A DNA stretch of 8,633 nt from Pseudomonadota bacterium (GCA_022565135.1 JADFKA010000057.1:298-8930), one strand, 5' to 3'. Positions 1 through 7,030 are shown, counted from the stretch's first letter. Notes: generated from the sequence alone by a model not told the origin. Numbers and translations: made by a program.

Positions 1-1
1 G

Positions 2-352
2 GGCCTGGGAATTCAATTCCTCAAGCATTTGCAGCGCACCCGGTTGCTTCTGCACCTGGTCGATATCGCGCCGATCGATCCGGCCGCCGATCCGGCCGCC
101 GATGTGCTGGCCATCGCCAAAGAGCTGGGCAAATTCTCGGCAGATCTTGCAAACAAGCCGCGTTGGCTGATTATTAACAAGACCGACCTCCTCGCAGCCG
201 ATGATCTGGACACTGCCCGGCAAAACCTGTTGTCCGAGCTGGCCTGGGAGAGACCGGTATTCGAGGTCAGCGCCGCAACGGGCGAAGGTACCGAGGCTCT
301 GGGCCAGGCCGTGATCCGTGCGCTGGAAGATGCTGCATCCCCGTCGGATTAA
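2..352 (+). CDS. obgE: GTPase ObgE/CgtA, C-terminal part (5' end outside window)
   Basis: This is the last 116 codons of an Obg-family GTPase, a protein that binds the 50S subunit and acts in ribosome assembly and stress control. The reading frame is already open at the left edge. The visible part begins just after the switch II/G3 region with GLGIQFLKHLQRTRLLLHLVD, which closely follows the gammaproteobacterial ObgE pattern. The G4 specificity motif NKTD lies at about 175-186 after KPRWLIIN, and the G5-type SAATG at about 270-284. The protein stops soon after the last G-domain helix (ALEDAASPSD). It therefore lacks the long acidic C-terminal tail of E. coli ObgE; tail length varies in the family. 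An in-frame 12-base duplication gives DPAADPAAD in the loop after the LVDIAPI strand. No clear terminator follows. The identification is firm. The start and the N-terminal Obg domain are not visible. Confidence 0.95.
   Translation, partial: GLGIQFLKHLQRTRLLLHLVDIAPIDPAADPAADVLAIAKELGKFSADLANKPRWLIINKTDLLAADDLDTARQNLLSELAWERPVFEVSAATGEGTEALGQAVIRALEDAASPSD
77..100 (+). repeat. 12-base in-frame tandem duplication within obgE
   Basis: Two identical 12-base units, GATCCGGCCGCC, lie at 77-88 and 89-100, and a third GAT follows. They encode Asp-Pro-Ala-Ala twice in a surface loop of the GTPase domain where other ObgE proteins have a DPxEN-type segment. The reading frame is kept. It looks like a simple replication-slippage product with no predicted effect on catalysis. 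Confidence 0.8.
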
Positions 353-371
353 CATAATATTGTTTTCGCCG

Positions 372-389
372 TGAGCCGCTAGCCGCTCA
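372..389. repeat. Imperfect 18-base dyad, operator-like
   Basis: TGAGC at 372-376 is matched by GCTCA at 385-389. Between them lies the self-complementary GCTAGC at 378-383, flanked by one C on each side that breaks perfect symmetry. The whole 18-mer is thus symmetric except at those two positions. No T-run follows, so it is a poor intrinsic terminator. Its place 14 bases upstream of the AlgR-like box fits a protein-binding operator better, but no regulator can be named. Confidence 0.4.
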
Positions 390-403
390 TCAGCAAAACT
401 CGT

Positions 404-412
404 CCGTTCGTC
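404..412 (+). promoter_or_regulatory. Candidate AlgR (LytTR-family) binding site
   Basis: The nine bases CCGTTCGTC match exactly the core AlgR recognition sequence described for Pseudomonas aeruginosa promoters such as algD. They lie 117 bases upstream of the fimT start codon. In P. aeruginosa, AlgR directly activates the homologous fimU-pilVWXY1Y2E operon, so both the sequence and the genomic position fit. The site is part of a local direct repeat in which CGTC occurs at 401-404 and again at 409-412. Whether this organism encodes an AlgR homologue cannot be seen here. Confidence 0.55.
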
Positions 413-529
413 GGATGAAACCCACTGGATTAGCCGATCTGCGACCTGTCTCAACGCTTCGCGGCGCTTATCTCCGCATACTCGCTCCATTGAATATTTT
501 CACGGTCGATAACTTCTCAGGAAGCGACT

Positions 530-1087
530 ATGCAGAGTGATAATGCGATGAAACGAGAACATGGATTTACCCTACTTGAGTTAATGACGACACTGGCTAT
601 TGGCGGAATTCTTCTGTCAATGGCTGTGCCGGCGTTGCAGTCTTTCACGAACAATGCGAAGCGGTCGAGTGCGGTAAACGACTTCGTATCGTCGATGCAC
701 CTAGCTCGCAACACTGCCATTACGACCAATGCGCGGGTGACGATTTGCCCCAGTGCGGGTGGCGTGAACTGCGAAGCTGTCGACTGGGAGGACGGCTTCA
801 TCGTTTTTGCAGACCCCGACAGTGACCAGAATGTCGATGCGGGTGAAGTCATACTCAGCGCTTCCGCTGCGTTGGAAGGTATCAGTGCAACATCCGCCGA
901 ATTTCCAAACTTCCTGATGTACCGGCCCAATGGCCGCGCCATGACTGCGGCGGCCGCCGGGAATTCCGGCCAGCTGACGTTTTGTGATATACGCGGTGCC
1001 GACCATGCACGGGTAGTGATCATCGAATTGTCCGGCCGGCCCAAACTGTCGGAGTATCAAGCCGACGGCTCAGCGCCCGCGTGCTAG
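530..1087 (+). CDS. fimT: Minor pilin FimT/FimU (GspH-like)
   Basis: First gene of the operon, encoding a 185-residue pseudopilin of the GspH/FimT family. It is expected in the inner membrane before assembly and then in the tip/priming complex of the type IV pilus. A 12-residue leader ends in Gly12. Prepilin peptidase would cut before FTLLELMTTLAIGG, with Glu5 of the mature protein (E17) present, followed by the hydrophobic helix to about residue 35. The globular part has the family's WEDGFIVFADPDSDQNVDAGE-like segment (86-106) and a C-terminal CDIRGADHARVVIIELSGRP stretch (152-171). Cysteines at 73, 81, 152 and 185 could form two disulfides. The start at 530 is supported by AGGAAG at 519-524 with a 5-base spacer. 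M7 (548) would leave a 6-residue leader and is less well placed. Whether to call it FimT or FimU is a naming choice. Confidence 0.9.
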   Translation: MQSDNAMKREHGFTLLELMTTLAIGGILLSMAVPALQSFTNNAKRSSAVNDFVSSMHLARNTAITTNARVTICPSAGGVNCEAVDWEDGFIVFADPDSDQNVDAGEVILSASAALEGISATSAEFPNFLMYRPNGRAMTAAAAGNSGQLTFCDIRGADHARVVIIELSGRPKLSEYQADGSAPAC

Positions 1088-1114
1088 ACCACACCGTAAC
1101 CGGAGACAAATGAC

Positions 1115-1696
1115 GTGACTGGCTATCGTTCCCCGCAGCACGGATTTTCACTGCTCGAATTGCTGATTTCCATCGTGATATTCTCCGTCGGTTTGCTCGC
1201 TGTGGCCGGCCTGCAGACAGTTTCGAAACAGGCGAACTATGAGAGCTTGCAGCGCAGCACTGCATCGCAACTAGCATACGGACTGCTCGAGGATATGCGC
1301 ACCAATGGTGATGGCATGCAAGTCTACCTGCTTGCGGCAAACCTCGGAGGAGGCAAGATCGCGGCCGAACCGGTACCGAATTGTTCAGCCGCTGCCGAGT
1401 GCAATGCGGTGCAAAAAGCGGCGCATGATCTGTGGTTCTGGGAGCGCATGGTCGACGGTGACTTCGAGACCAATGCTGGCACTGGTACCGGCGGGCTGGT
1501 ACTGCCGTCCTTGTGCGTGACCGGACCCGCACTGGGCAATGCTGGAATGTATGTCGTTACCATCGCCTGGCGTGGAACAGCATCGTTGACGGGCGGTGTC
1601 GCCAATCCTTGCGGTGCGGCGAGCGGTAACTATGGCGACAACAATGAATTCCGTCGGATCCTGCAGATTCCGACGTATATCGACCCCAACTTTTGA
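1115..1696 (+). CDS. pilV: Minor pilin PilV
   Basis: A 193-residue type IV pilus minor pilin of the PilV family, part of the initiation/tip complex with FimT, PilW, PilX, PilE and PilY1. A short 10-residue leader (MTGYRSPQHG) precedes the class III cleavage site and the mature start FSLLELLISIVIFSVGLLAV, with Glu5 at residue 15. The following GLQTVSKQANYESLQRSTA and the later MYVVTIAWRG segment (145-154) are typical of PilV. Cysteines lie at 90, 96, 134 and 166. The start is a GTG: the nearby ATG at 1110 runs into a stop after two codons and cannot be used, whereas GGAG at 1102-1105 lies 9 bases before the GTG. The gene begins 27 bases after fimT and ends 5 bases before the pilW ATG. Confidence 0.9.
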   Translation: MTGYRSPQHGFSLLELLISIVIFSVGLLAVAGLQTVSKQANYESLQRSTASQLAYGLLEDMRTNGDGMQVYLLAANLGGGKIAAEPVPNCSAAAECNAVQKAAHDLWFWERMVDGDFETNAGTGTGGLVLPSLCVTGPALGNAGMYVVTIAWRGTASLTGGVANPCGAASGNYGDNNEFRRILQIPTYIDPNF

Positions 1697-1701
1697 GACT
1701 G

Positions 1702-2703
1702 ATGAAGATGCAGATGCGAAATTTCAAATCGCAGGCCGGCGTTACGCTTGTGGAACTGATGATAACGATGGTGTTATCGCTCATCCTTGCGGGTGCTGTC
1801 ATTTCCTTATTCGTCAACAACAGTCACAGCTTTAAACAGGACAGAAACGTGTTGCGCATGCAGGACGATGCGCGCTACGCGCTGAACGAGCTGATGCTGG
1901 AGATCAGCATGGCCGGCAATTACGGCGAACTGCACACTCCGGATAACGTGACACCCGACGCGACTCTGGCCATTGCTGTTGATTGCGGTCCAGTCGGGGA
2001 TCCCAACTGGATGTATCAAACGGTCGCAAACGCAAGCGGTGATTCGTTATCGGTGACCGCAATCGATAATGCGACCAATGCGCAGGCGAGCGCTGCACAT
2101 TCCTGCATCGCTGCTGGCGAAGTGCTTGATGGTACCGATGTGGTATCGATCAAACGAGTTGCTGGGGCAGTTTCTCCTGTGCAGACGGCCGGCAATGTTT
2201 ACCTGCGAACGAATGGCACGGTCGGCCTGCTGTACCAGGCGCCTATTGCTGCGGCCCCGACTATTACCGTTACCCCTCCTTTCGAAGATTGGGAATACCG
2301 GCCGAGCATTTTCTTCATTCGACCGTACGCGAACACTCCTGGCGACGGATTGCCAACGCTGTGTCGCAAAGTGATGCGCGGTGCGGGTCCGAGCATGACG
2401 ACGGAGTGCATAGCGACGGGTATTGAGAATATGCAGATCGAATACGGATTGGATACAACCGGTGACGGTAATCCGAACATGTTTGTACCGAACCCGACGG
2501 TTGCAGAAATGCAGAGCGCGGTATCGGCCCGAATATTCCTGCTGGCTCGAACGGCCGAAATTGACACTCGTTACACCAACGAAAAAACGTTTTCGGTGAG
2601 CAATTCGCCGGCCTACACGCCCGCGGACTCATTTCACAGGCGCATCTACTCGACAACGGTGTCGATTCAAAACATTCGCAGTATGGCCATCATGGGTTTT
2701 TGA
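1702..2703 (+). CDS. pilW: Minor pilin PilW
   Basis: A 333-residue PilW-family minor pilin, the largest pilin of the operon, predicted to join the T4P priming complex. The leader ends QAG and the mature protein begins VTLVELMITMVLSLILAGAV, with Glu5 present. Next comes the family signature region around QDDARYALNELMLEISMAG, where a methylated-pilin-type helix leads into the globular domain. The C-terminal half contains IENMQIEYGLDTTGDGNPN and SARIFLLARTAEIDTRYTNE, then RRIYSTTVSIQNIRSMAIMG, all characteristic of PilW. Start choice: a TTG at 1693 overlaps the pilV stop, and further ATGs lie at 1708 and 1714. I prefer ATG 1702, five bases after the pilV TGA, with translation probably coupled because the Shine-Dalgarno signal is weak. 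The stop is one base before pilX. Confidence 0.88.
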   Translation: MKMQMRNFKSQAGVTLVELMITMVLSLILAGAVISLFVNNSHSFKQDRNVLRMQDDARYALNELMLEISMAGNYGELHTPDNVTPDATLAIAVDCGPVGDPNWMYQTVANASGDSLSVTAIDNATNAQASAAHSCIAAGEVLDGTDVVSIKRVAGAVSPVQTAGNVYLRTNGTVGLLYQAPIAAAPTITVTPPFEDWEYRPSIFFIRPYANTPGDGLPTLCRKVMRGAGPSMTTECIATGIENMQIEYGLDTTGDGNPNMFVPNPTVAEMQSAVSARIFLLARTAEIDTRYTNEKTFSVSNSPAYTPADSFHRRIYSTTVSIQNIRSMAIMGF

Positions 2704-2704
2704 T

Positions 2705-3217
2705 ATGCAGACACTAAATCTGACAAACAAACACAGGCAATCGGGCGCAATCCTCGTGATATCGCTGATCTTTCTCGTCGCGATCACTTTGCTCACAATA
2801 TCGTCGATGCGCGCGAGCAAAATTGGACTGCTCATGGCGCAAAACGAGGAATCGCAGGTTGCGGCGGCACAGGCTGCGCAGGCACTGGCCGACATCGTCG
2901 TGGCGAATCCGAGTTCGACACCGGTCATCGGCGGCTCCGGGCATACGGTTTGTACAGCAGGCGAGGCTAATTGTAATAGCACCGACCTTATTGTGGATGA
3001 CTACACGTTAGCCAATTTGATCGCAGCCGACTACATCAGCGCTCGCGTGGAGCGTACCGGCCCGGTATTTCGTCCGCCGCCGCGTGTGATCGAATCGAGC
3101 ATCGATAAATTCAGTAGTGTGTCTTTCCGTGTCACAGCGACTTACGACCGGACAGATGAGGGGCTTGGGTATGCGCAGGTCAGCGAGGGAGTGCTGGTCC
3201 TGGTACCCAAAGAATAA
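2705..3217 (+). CDS. pilX: Minor pilin PilX
   Basis: A 170-residue PilX-family pilin-like protein. After a 14-residue basic leader ending RQSG comes the hydrophobic segment AILVISLIFLVAITLLTISS, then SMRASKIGLLMAQNEESQVA, the PilX N-terminal pattern. The position equivalent to Glu5 of the mature pilin is Ile. Glu5 is also missing from the type II secretion tip pseudopilin GspK and, as far as I recall, from PilX of this operon type, so this is probably genuine and fits a position at the very tip. The ATG follows the pilW TGA by one base with no good Shine-Dalgarno sequence (upstream ATGGGTTTTTGAT), which points to translational coupling. Downstream, 29 bases separate it from pilY1. Confidence 0.87.
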   Translation: MQTLNLTNKHRQSGAILVISLIFLVAITLLTISSMRASKIGLLMAQNEESQVAAAQAAQALADIVVANPSSTPVIGGSGHTVCTAGEANCNSTDLIVDDYTLANLIAADYISARVERTGPVFRPPPRVIESSIDKFSSVSFRVTATYDRTDEGLGYAQVSEGVLVLVPKE

Positions 3218-3246
3218 GTCGCTAAACCGATATAGAGATTTCAGGT

Positions 3247-6200
3247 ATGAATACTCATTTTCGCAAACTCGCCGTATTTTCCTTGGTTTTCGTGCTGGTT
3301 TTTTCAGCCGGTACGGTGCAGGCCGACGATACCGATGTGTATCTGCGGTCGCCGACAGAGCCGACGCCAGGCAGTGAACCGCTGATCATGTTTTCCCTGG
3401 ACTATCGGCCCAACCTCGGTTCGACGGCGTGCAACGGTACCGAGTGCGACACGCTAATCGCCGAAGGCTATATGAGCCCTGTCGGGCCGTATACATTCTT
3501 TGACGTAATACGCGGCGCGATACGCAAAGTATTCGATCCACTCGAAGGCGTTCGCGTGGGGTTGATGATCAATCACGACCACGGTTCTACCGTAGAGGAA
3601 AACAAGGAACCTCTTTATGACGAATTCGGCAATCCGGTGCTCGACGAATTCGGCAATCCGGTCATGGGGCCATACCAACCCATCTGTGACGGATTCAATG
3701 AAAGAAACTGCAGTAATGGCGGCTATATCGCGATGGGATTCCAGCTCTTTGACGCCACCGACAGCAACGGCGCGAAAGCGGAGTTTCACAGCATTCTTAG
3801 TGCCATGCCGACACCGCAGGGTAATCTCAGCCACAAGTGGCAGGGCAAGGAGCTGTTTTTCGAGTTCTTCCGCTACCTGACCGGGCAGGGCGTCTATAAC
3901 GCGCACAATGGCTGGCTGGACTTCGGCAGCAAGAACGAGAAAATCAATCTTGACGTCGAGTTTCCTGCCGCGTCATGGGACACGAGCATCGAAAAGCCGC
4001 CGGCATCGAAGCCGAACTATATCAGTCCTCTCGCAACGGCCGGAGAGTGTACGCGGGTTTACACGGTCAATACGATGTTCCAGGTGTCACAACAGGATGA
4101 TGACTCCGATGCGGCGATTGAAGCGTCTGTCGCATTGGGTGGATTCGGATCGCCGCAAAGACAATTTCCGGACGTCATTCAATACCTGAACGACGCGGAC
4201 CTCGGTGACGGACAATACGGCACCGTCCCCGACATCGATGGCAAGCAAAACGTCGTTTCATACTTCATCGTTGACGAGTCCAACCTCAACAACACGACGA
4301 CTGCGTACGCGCAGGCAGGCGGTACGGGCGCACCACTGACACTGGGCGAAAATCCGGACGATCTCGTCGCAGTACTGCAGTCCATCCTCAAGCAAATCTT
4401 GAGTATCAGCACGACTTTTGTTGCGGCATCTGTTCCGGTTAACGTATTCAACCGGGCCGAGATAACAGACAATATCTACATTGCCCTGTTCCAGATTGAT
4501 AGGGAAGCAAAGCCGTACTGGGTCGGGAATGTCAAGAAACTCACCCTGGCCGGCGTCAATTCGGCGTCTGAACCCGGTGTGGTGGTGGACGCGCTGGACA
4601 ACCCGGCGATTTCTGCGGACGGACGGATTCGCGCTGAAGCCCTGACGCAGTGGACCATTCCGGCGGCACTGCCACCCGCTAACACCACCGAGGGAGAGGT
4701 TGATGGCCGCGACGGGCGTTCCGTCGCGCGAGGTGCCGCAGGTCAGCGGATTCCAGGCTTCATCAATTCGAAACAGGGCCCAAAAACAGCAAACGGTCTG
4801 GGCGGTCGCACGATCTACTATGACAGGACGTCGTCAAGTCTCGCCAACTTCAATGTGGATGCGATCACCGCGGCCGCTCTGCGAACCGATTTCGATGTTG
4901 CCAGCAACGAAGAAGCCGCTGAACTTATCGCGTATGCACGCGGCCTGGATATCGATGATGTCGATGGCGACAAGAACCGCAAGGAAGCGCGACCCTGGAT
5001 ATTCGGCGATCCATTGCACTCACGGCCATTGCCGATCAATTACGGAGCGATTGGCGGATATAGCGAGGATAATCCGGCGATATTCCTGGCGGTGGGTTCC
5101 AATGACGGCATGTTACGCATGCTACGCAACACGAGCACTGGCGGCGCGCAGAGCGGCGAGGAAGTCTGGGCATTCATGCCGCGAGCGGTAATGCCTACGC
5201 AAAAGACCTTGCGTGAAAATCTCGGTGGCATTGAACATCCATACGCGCTGGACGGAGCGCCGGTCGCCTACCTGCAAGACGTCAACAACGATGGCAGTAT
5301 CGTCGCGAGCGATGGTGACAAGGCCTATCTGTTCGTCGGAATGCGTCGCGGCGGCAAGAAGTACTATGCCTTTGACGTCACAAATCCGGAGTCGCCGGAT
5401 CTGATGTGGACGATCGAGAAGGGCGGCGACTTCGCCGAACTCGGGTACACGTTTTCAACGCCGCGTGTCGGCATGGTTAAAACGCCGAGCGGACCGCGCG
5501 GTGTCCTCATGTTCGCCGGCGGCTACGATATGAATAAGGATGCTCGCGGCTCGGTTGGCACCGATGATACCGAAGGTAACGCAATGTACGTAGTCGATGC
5601 AGAAACCGGTGCCTTGATCTGGAAGGCACGTGGCGGAAGTGGTGGGTCGTTCAATACTTACACACACAAGAAACTGGTTGACAGCATTCCATCGACCTTA
5701 ACGGTCGCTGATACCGATGGCGATGGATTCATAGACAGAATGGTGGTCGGCGACACGGGCGGCAACGTCTGGCGAGCCGACCTGCTTGGCGATAATGTTA
5801 GCGACTGGAAATTGACGCAACTTGCGTCACTCGGACGTCACTCAACGAGTGCCTCCGGCATTGCTACGGATCTCCGCTTCTTCCACCGCCCTGATCTCGT
5901 ACTCAGCAAGGATAGCGGCGGACTGTTCGATGGCGTACTGATCGGTTCGGGTGATCGCGCGGATCCGCTGGATTTCGGTGGTGTCGCCGAGAATTGGTTC
6001 TTTATGATCAAGGATCGCCACACGGCAGTCGGTAGCGGCGTGGATTCCATATTACAGCCTACGGACTTCGGTGATGTGACCAGCAACTGCCTGCAAGACG
6101 GCTCCTGCGTCATCGACCTTACGGACGGCTGGCGCCTGCAAATGGAGGAGCCGGGCGAGAAGATCCTGGCGACGCCATTAACGCTGGTGGGCAAGATATT

Positions 6201-6522
6201 TTTCACCTCGTATTTGCCGCAGGGCGCGAACTCATCGTCAGCGTGCGCTCCAGCTGAGGGTGCGGGACGTCTGTACGCAGTGTCTTTTCAAAATGCGACT
6301 TCAGTCATCAACTACAACACCAGTGACGACGACCCCACCAATCCTGATCAGCCGACCACTAAAGAGGACCGGTATACCGATCTGACATCGGCGGGAATCC
6401 CGGCTGAGGTGGTATCCCTGCCGCCGAACAAGATCCTGCGATCGGACCTGCAAGTAGACGACATCGACGCCACAACGCGCTGGCGGACGTATTGGTTCTT
6501 ACAGGAGGACGCCGACCTGTAA
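3247..6522 (+). CDS. pilY1: Type IV pilus tip adhesin PilY1
   Basis: A 1091-residue secreted protein of the PilY1/PilC family, the T4P tip-associated adhesin that promotes pilus extension and surface sensing. A Sec signal peptide is clear (basic MNTHFRK, hydrophobic core 8-22, probable cut after VQA at 24-26). Residues about 40-390 look like a divergent von Willebrand A domain; where a DxSxS MIDAS motif is expected, the protein reads SLDYRPN (50-56). Residues 386-435 carry the conserved SISTTFVAASVPVNVFNRAE region and PYWVGNVKKLTL. The C-terminal propeller begins near W584 with IFGDPLHSRP, then VGSNDGM (616-622) and HPYALDGAPVAYLQD. Two calcium-type loops are seen: D678/N680/D682/S684...D689, and D822/D824/D826...D830. 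The end has the typical APAEGAGRLYAVSF block. Length is close to the 1161 residues of P. aeruginosa PilY1. No RGD motif is present. A weak AGAGA at 3234-3238 precedes the start. Confidence 0.93.
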   Translation: MNTHFRKLAVFSLVFVLVFSAGTVQADDTDVYLRSPTEPTPGSEPLIMFSLDYRPNLGSTACNGTECDTLIAEGYMSPVGPYTFFDVIRGAIRKVFDPLEGVRVGLMINHDHGSTVEENKEPLYDEFGNPVLDEFGNPVMGPYQPICDGFNERNCSNGGYIAMGFQLFDATDSNGAKAEFHSILSAMPTPQGNLSHKWQGKELFFEFFRYLTGQGVYNAHNGWLDFGSKNEKINLDVEFPAASWDTSIEKPPASKPNYISPLATAGECTRVYTVNTMFQVSQQDDDSDAAIEASVALGGFGSPQRQFPDVIQYLNDADLGDGQYGTVPDIDGKQNVVSYFIVDESNLNNTTTAYAQAGGTGAPLTLGENPDDLVAVLQSILKQILSISTTFVAASVPVNVFNRAEITDNIYIALFQIDREAKPYWVGNVKKLTLAGVNSASEPGVVVDALDNPAISADGRIRAEALTQWTIPAALPPANTTEGEVDGRDGRSVARGAAGQRIPGFINSKQGPKTANGLGGRTIYYDRTSSSLANFNVDAITAAALRTDFDVASNEEAAELIAYARGLDIDDVDGDKNRKEARPWIFGDPLHSRPLPINYGAIGGYSEDNPAIFLAVGSNDGMLRMLRNTSTGGAQSGEEVWAFMPRAVMPTQKTLRENLGGIEHPYALDGAPVAYLQDVNNDGSIVASDGDKAYLFVGMRRGGKKYYAFDVTNPESPDLMWTIEKGGDFAELGYTFSTPRVGMVKTPSGPRGVLMFAGGYDMNKDARGSVGTDDTEGNAMYVVDAETGALIWKARGGSGGSFNTYTHKKLVDSIPSTLTVADTDGDGFIDRMVVGDTGGNVWRADLLGDNVSDWKLTQLASLGRHSTSASGIATDLRFFHRPDLVLSKDSGGLFDGVLIGSGDRADPLDFGGVAENWFFMIKDRHTAVGSGVDSILQPTDFGDVTSNCLQDGSCVIDLTDGWRLQMEEPGEKILATPLTLVGKIFFTSYLPQGANSSSACAPAEGAGRLYAVSFQNATSVINYNTSDDDPTNPDQPTTKEDRYTDLTSAGIPAEVVSLPPNKILRSDLQVDDIDATTRWRTYWFLQEDADL
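3619..3666 (+). repeat. 24-base in-frame tandem duplication within pilY1
   Basis: Two consecutive 24-base units (3619-3642 and 3643-3666) are identical over their first 20 bases and differ mainly in the last codon. They encode DEFGNPVL followed by DEFGNPVM, residues 125-140 of PilY1. Each unit carries a GAATTC. The near identity at DNA level, including third positions, indicates a recent duplication by slippage. The repeat sits in a predicted loop of the vWA-like domain and keeps the reading frame, so copy number could vary between strains. Confidence 0.85.
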
Positions 6523-6564
6523 GGTCGAGTCCTTGCATGCACTGAAATTCAAAGGAATACCACT

Positions 6565-7023
6565 ATGCTTTTAGCGCCGAAATTGATGGCCCGCCAACGT
6601 GGCGTGACGATGCTGGAGCTGCTGATCGTTGTCGTGATTGTGGCGATCATTACGGCATTCGCATATCCGTCATACATGCAATATGTCGTAAGCACCAAAC
6701 GGACAGCTGCGACTGTGACGCTCATGCAGATCGCGGAGCGGCAGCAGCAGTTCTTCATGGATAACAAGTCGTATACCAATGATCTTACGAACTTAGGCTA
6801 CGCCGCGAATCCCTTGTCGATTAACGACTCTGGGAATTCCGTTGCGGCGGGGGACGGCGACAGCGTTTATACGATCACACTGTCCAATATCACCGCTACG
6901 ACTTATACGGCGACGGCGGCACCGCTACAGGGTCAGCTCAGCCGGGACACCGATTGTGGAAGCCTGACATTAAATCAGGCCGGCGCACGCGGTAATTCAG
7001 CCGGTGGAGAGGGTTGTTGGTAG
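6565..7023 (+). CDS. pilE: Minor pilin PilE
   Basis: A 152-residue type IV pilin of the PilE minor-pilin class, the last gene of the operon. A 13-residue leader ends RQRG. The mature protein starts VTMLELLIVVVIVAIITAFA with Glu5 present, followed by YPSYMQYVVSTKRTAATVTL and AERQQQFFMDNKSYT, which is the usual PilE pattern (aromatic residues and an alpha1 helix leading to the globular head). Cys131 and Cys151 would close a C-terminal disulfide loop, and the protein ends GGEGCW as in other PilE proteins. In P. aeruginosa, PilE links the minor-pilin tip complex to the major pilin. The start at 6565 is backed by AAAGGA (6551-6556) with an 8-base spacer. It lies 42 bases after pilY1 where Pseudomonas has pilY2; no pilY2 fits in that gap. 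Confidence 0.9.
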   Translation: MLLAPKLMARQRGVTMLELLIVVVIVAIITAFAYPSYMQYVVSTKRTAATVTLMQIAERQQQFFMDNKSYTNDLTNLGYAANPLSINDSGNSVAAGDGDSVYTITLSNITATTYTATAAPLQGQLSRDTDCGSLTLNQAGARGNSAGGEGCW

Positions 7024-7030
7024 GGCCCTA
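7021..7030. repeat. Perfect 10-base palindrome at the pilE stop codon
   Basis: TAGGGCCCTA is fully self-complementary, and its first three bases are the pilE stop codon. It lies in the convergent junction between pilE and rpsT, whose stop codons are 20 bases apart (7024-7043). With no loop and no T-run on either side it is not a standard intrinsic terminator. I see no better terminator candidate for either gene, so it is recorded only as a structural oddity. Confidence 0.35.

Larger units (their letters stand above)
353..529 (+). promoter_or_regulatory. Intergenic control region upstream of the minor-pilin operon
   Basis: These 177 bases between the obgE stop and the fimT start contain no credible gene on either strand. 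They hold an imperfect 18-base dyad (372-389) and an AlgR-like box (404-412), followed by about 100 bases leading to the fimT ribosome binding site. I do not see a convincing sigma70 -35/-10 pair: TTGAAT at 490-495 has no good -10 at the right distance. The promoter may be activator-dependent, or transcription may read through from obgE, as no clear terminator separates the two genes. The regulatory role is inferred from position and the two motifs. Confidence 0.55.

Noticed and set aside
354..366. Possible terminator after obgE (AACATAATATTGTTTT)
   Set aside because: The stem is only four A/T-rich pairs with a short T-run, too weak to call an intrinsic terminator.
490..515. TTGAAT with TAACTT as a fimT promoter
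   Set aside because: The spacer is only 14 bases, too short for sigma70, and the start site would fall on or past the fimT ribosome binding site.
517..1532. Long minus-strand open frames (up to 175 codons) opposite fimT and pilV
   Set aside because: They are antisense to clear minor-pilin genes, overlap each other in different frames, and their proteins have no coherent domain pattern.
3454..3906. 150-codon open frame on the minus strand inside pilY1
   Set aside because: It lies wholly opposite a strongly conserved gene, and its protein has no recognisable family features or ribosome binding site. It is best explained as a codon-usage shadow.
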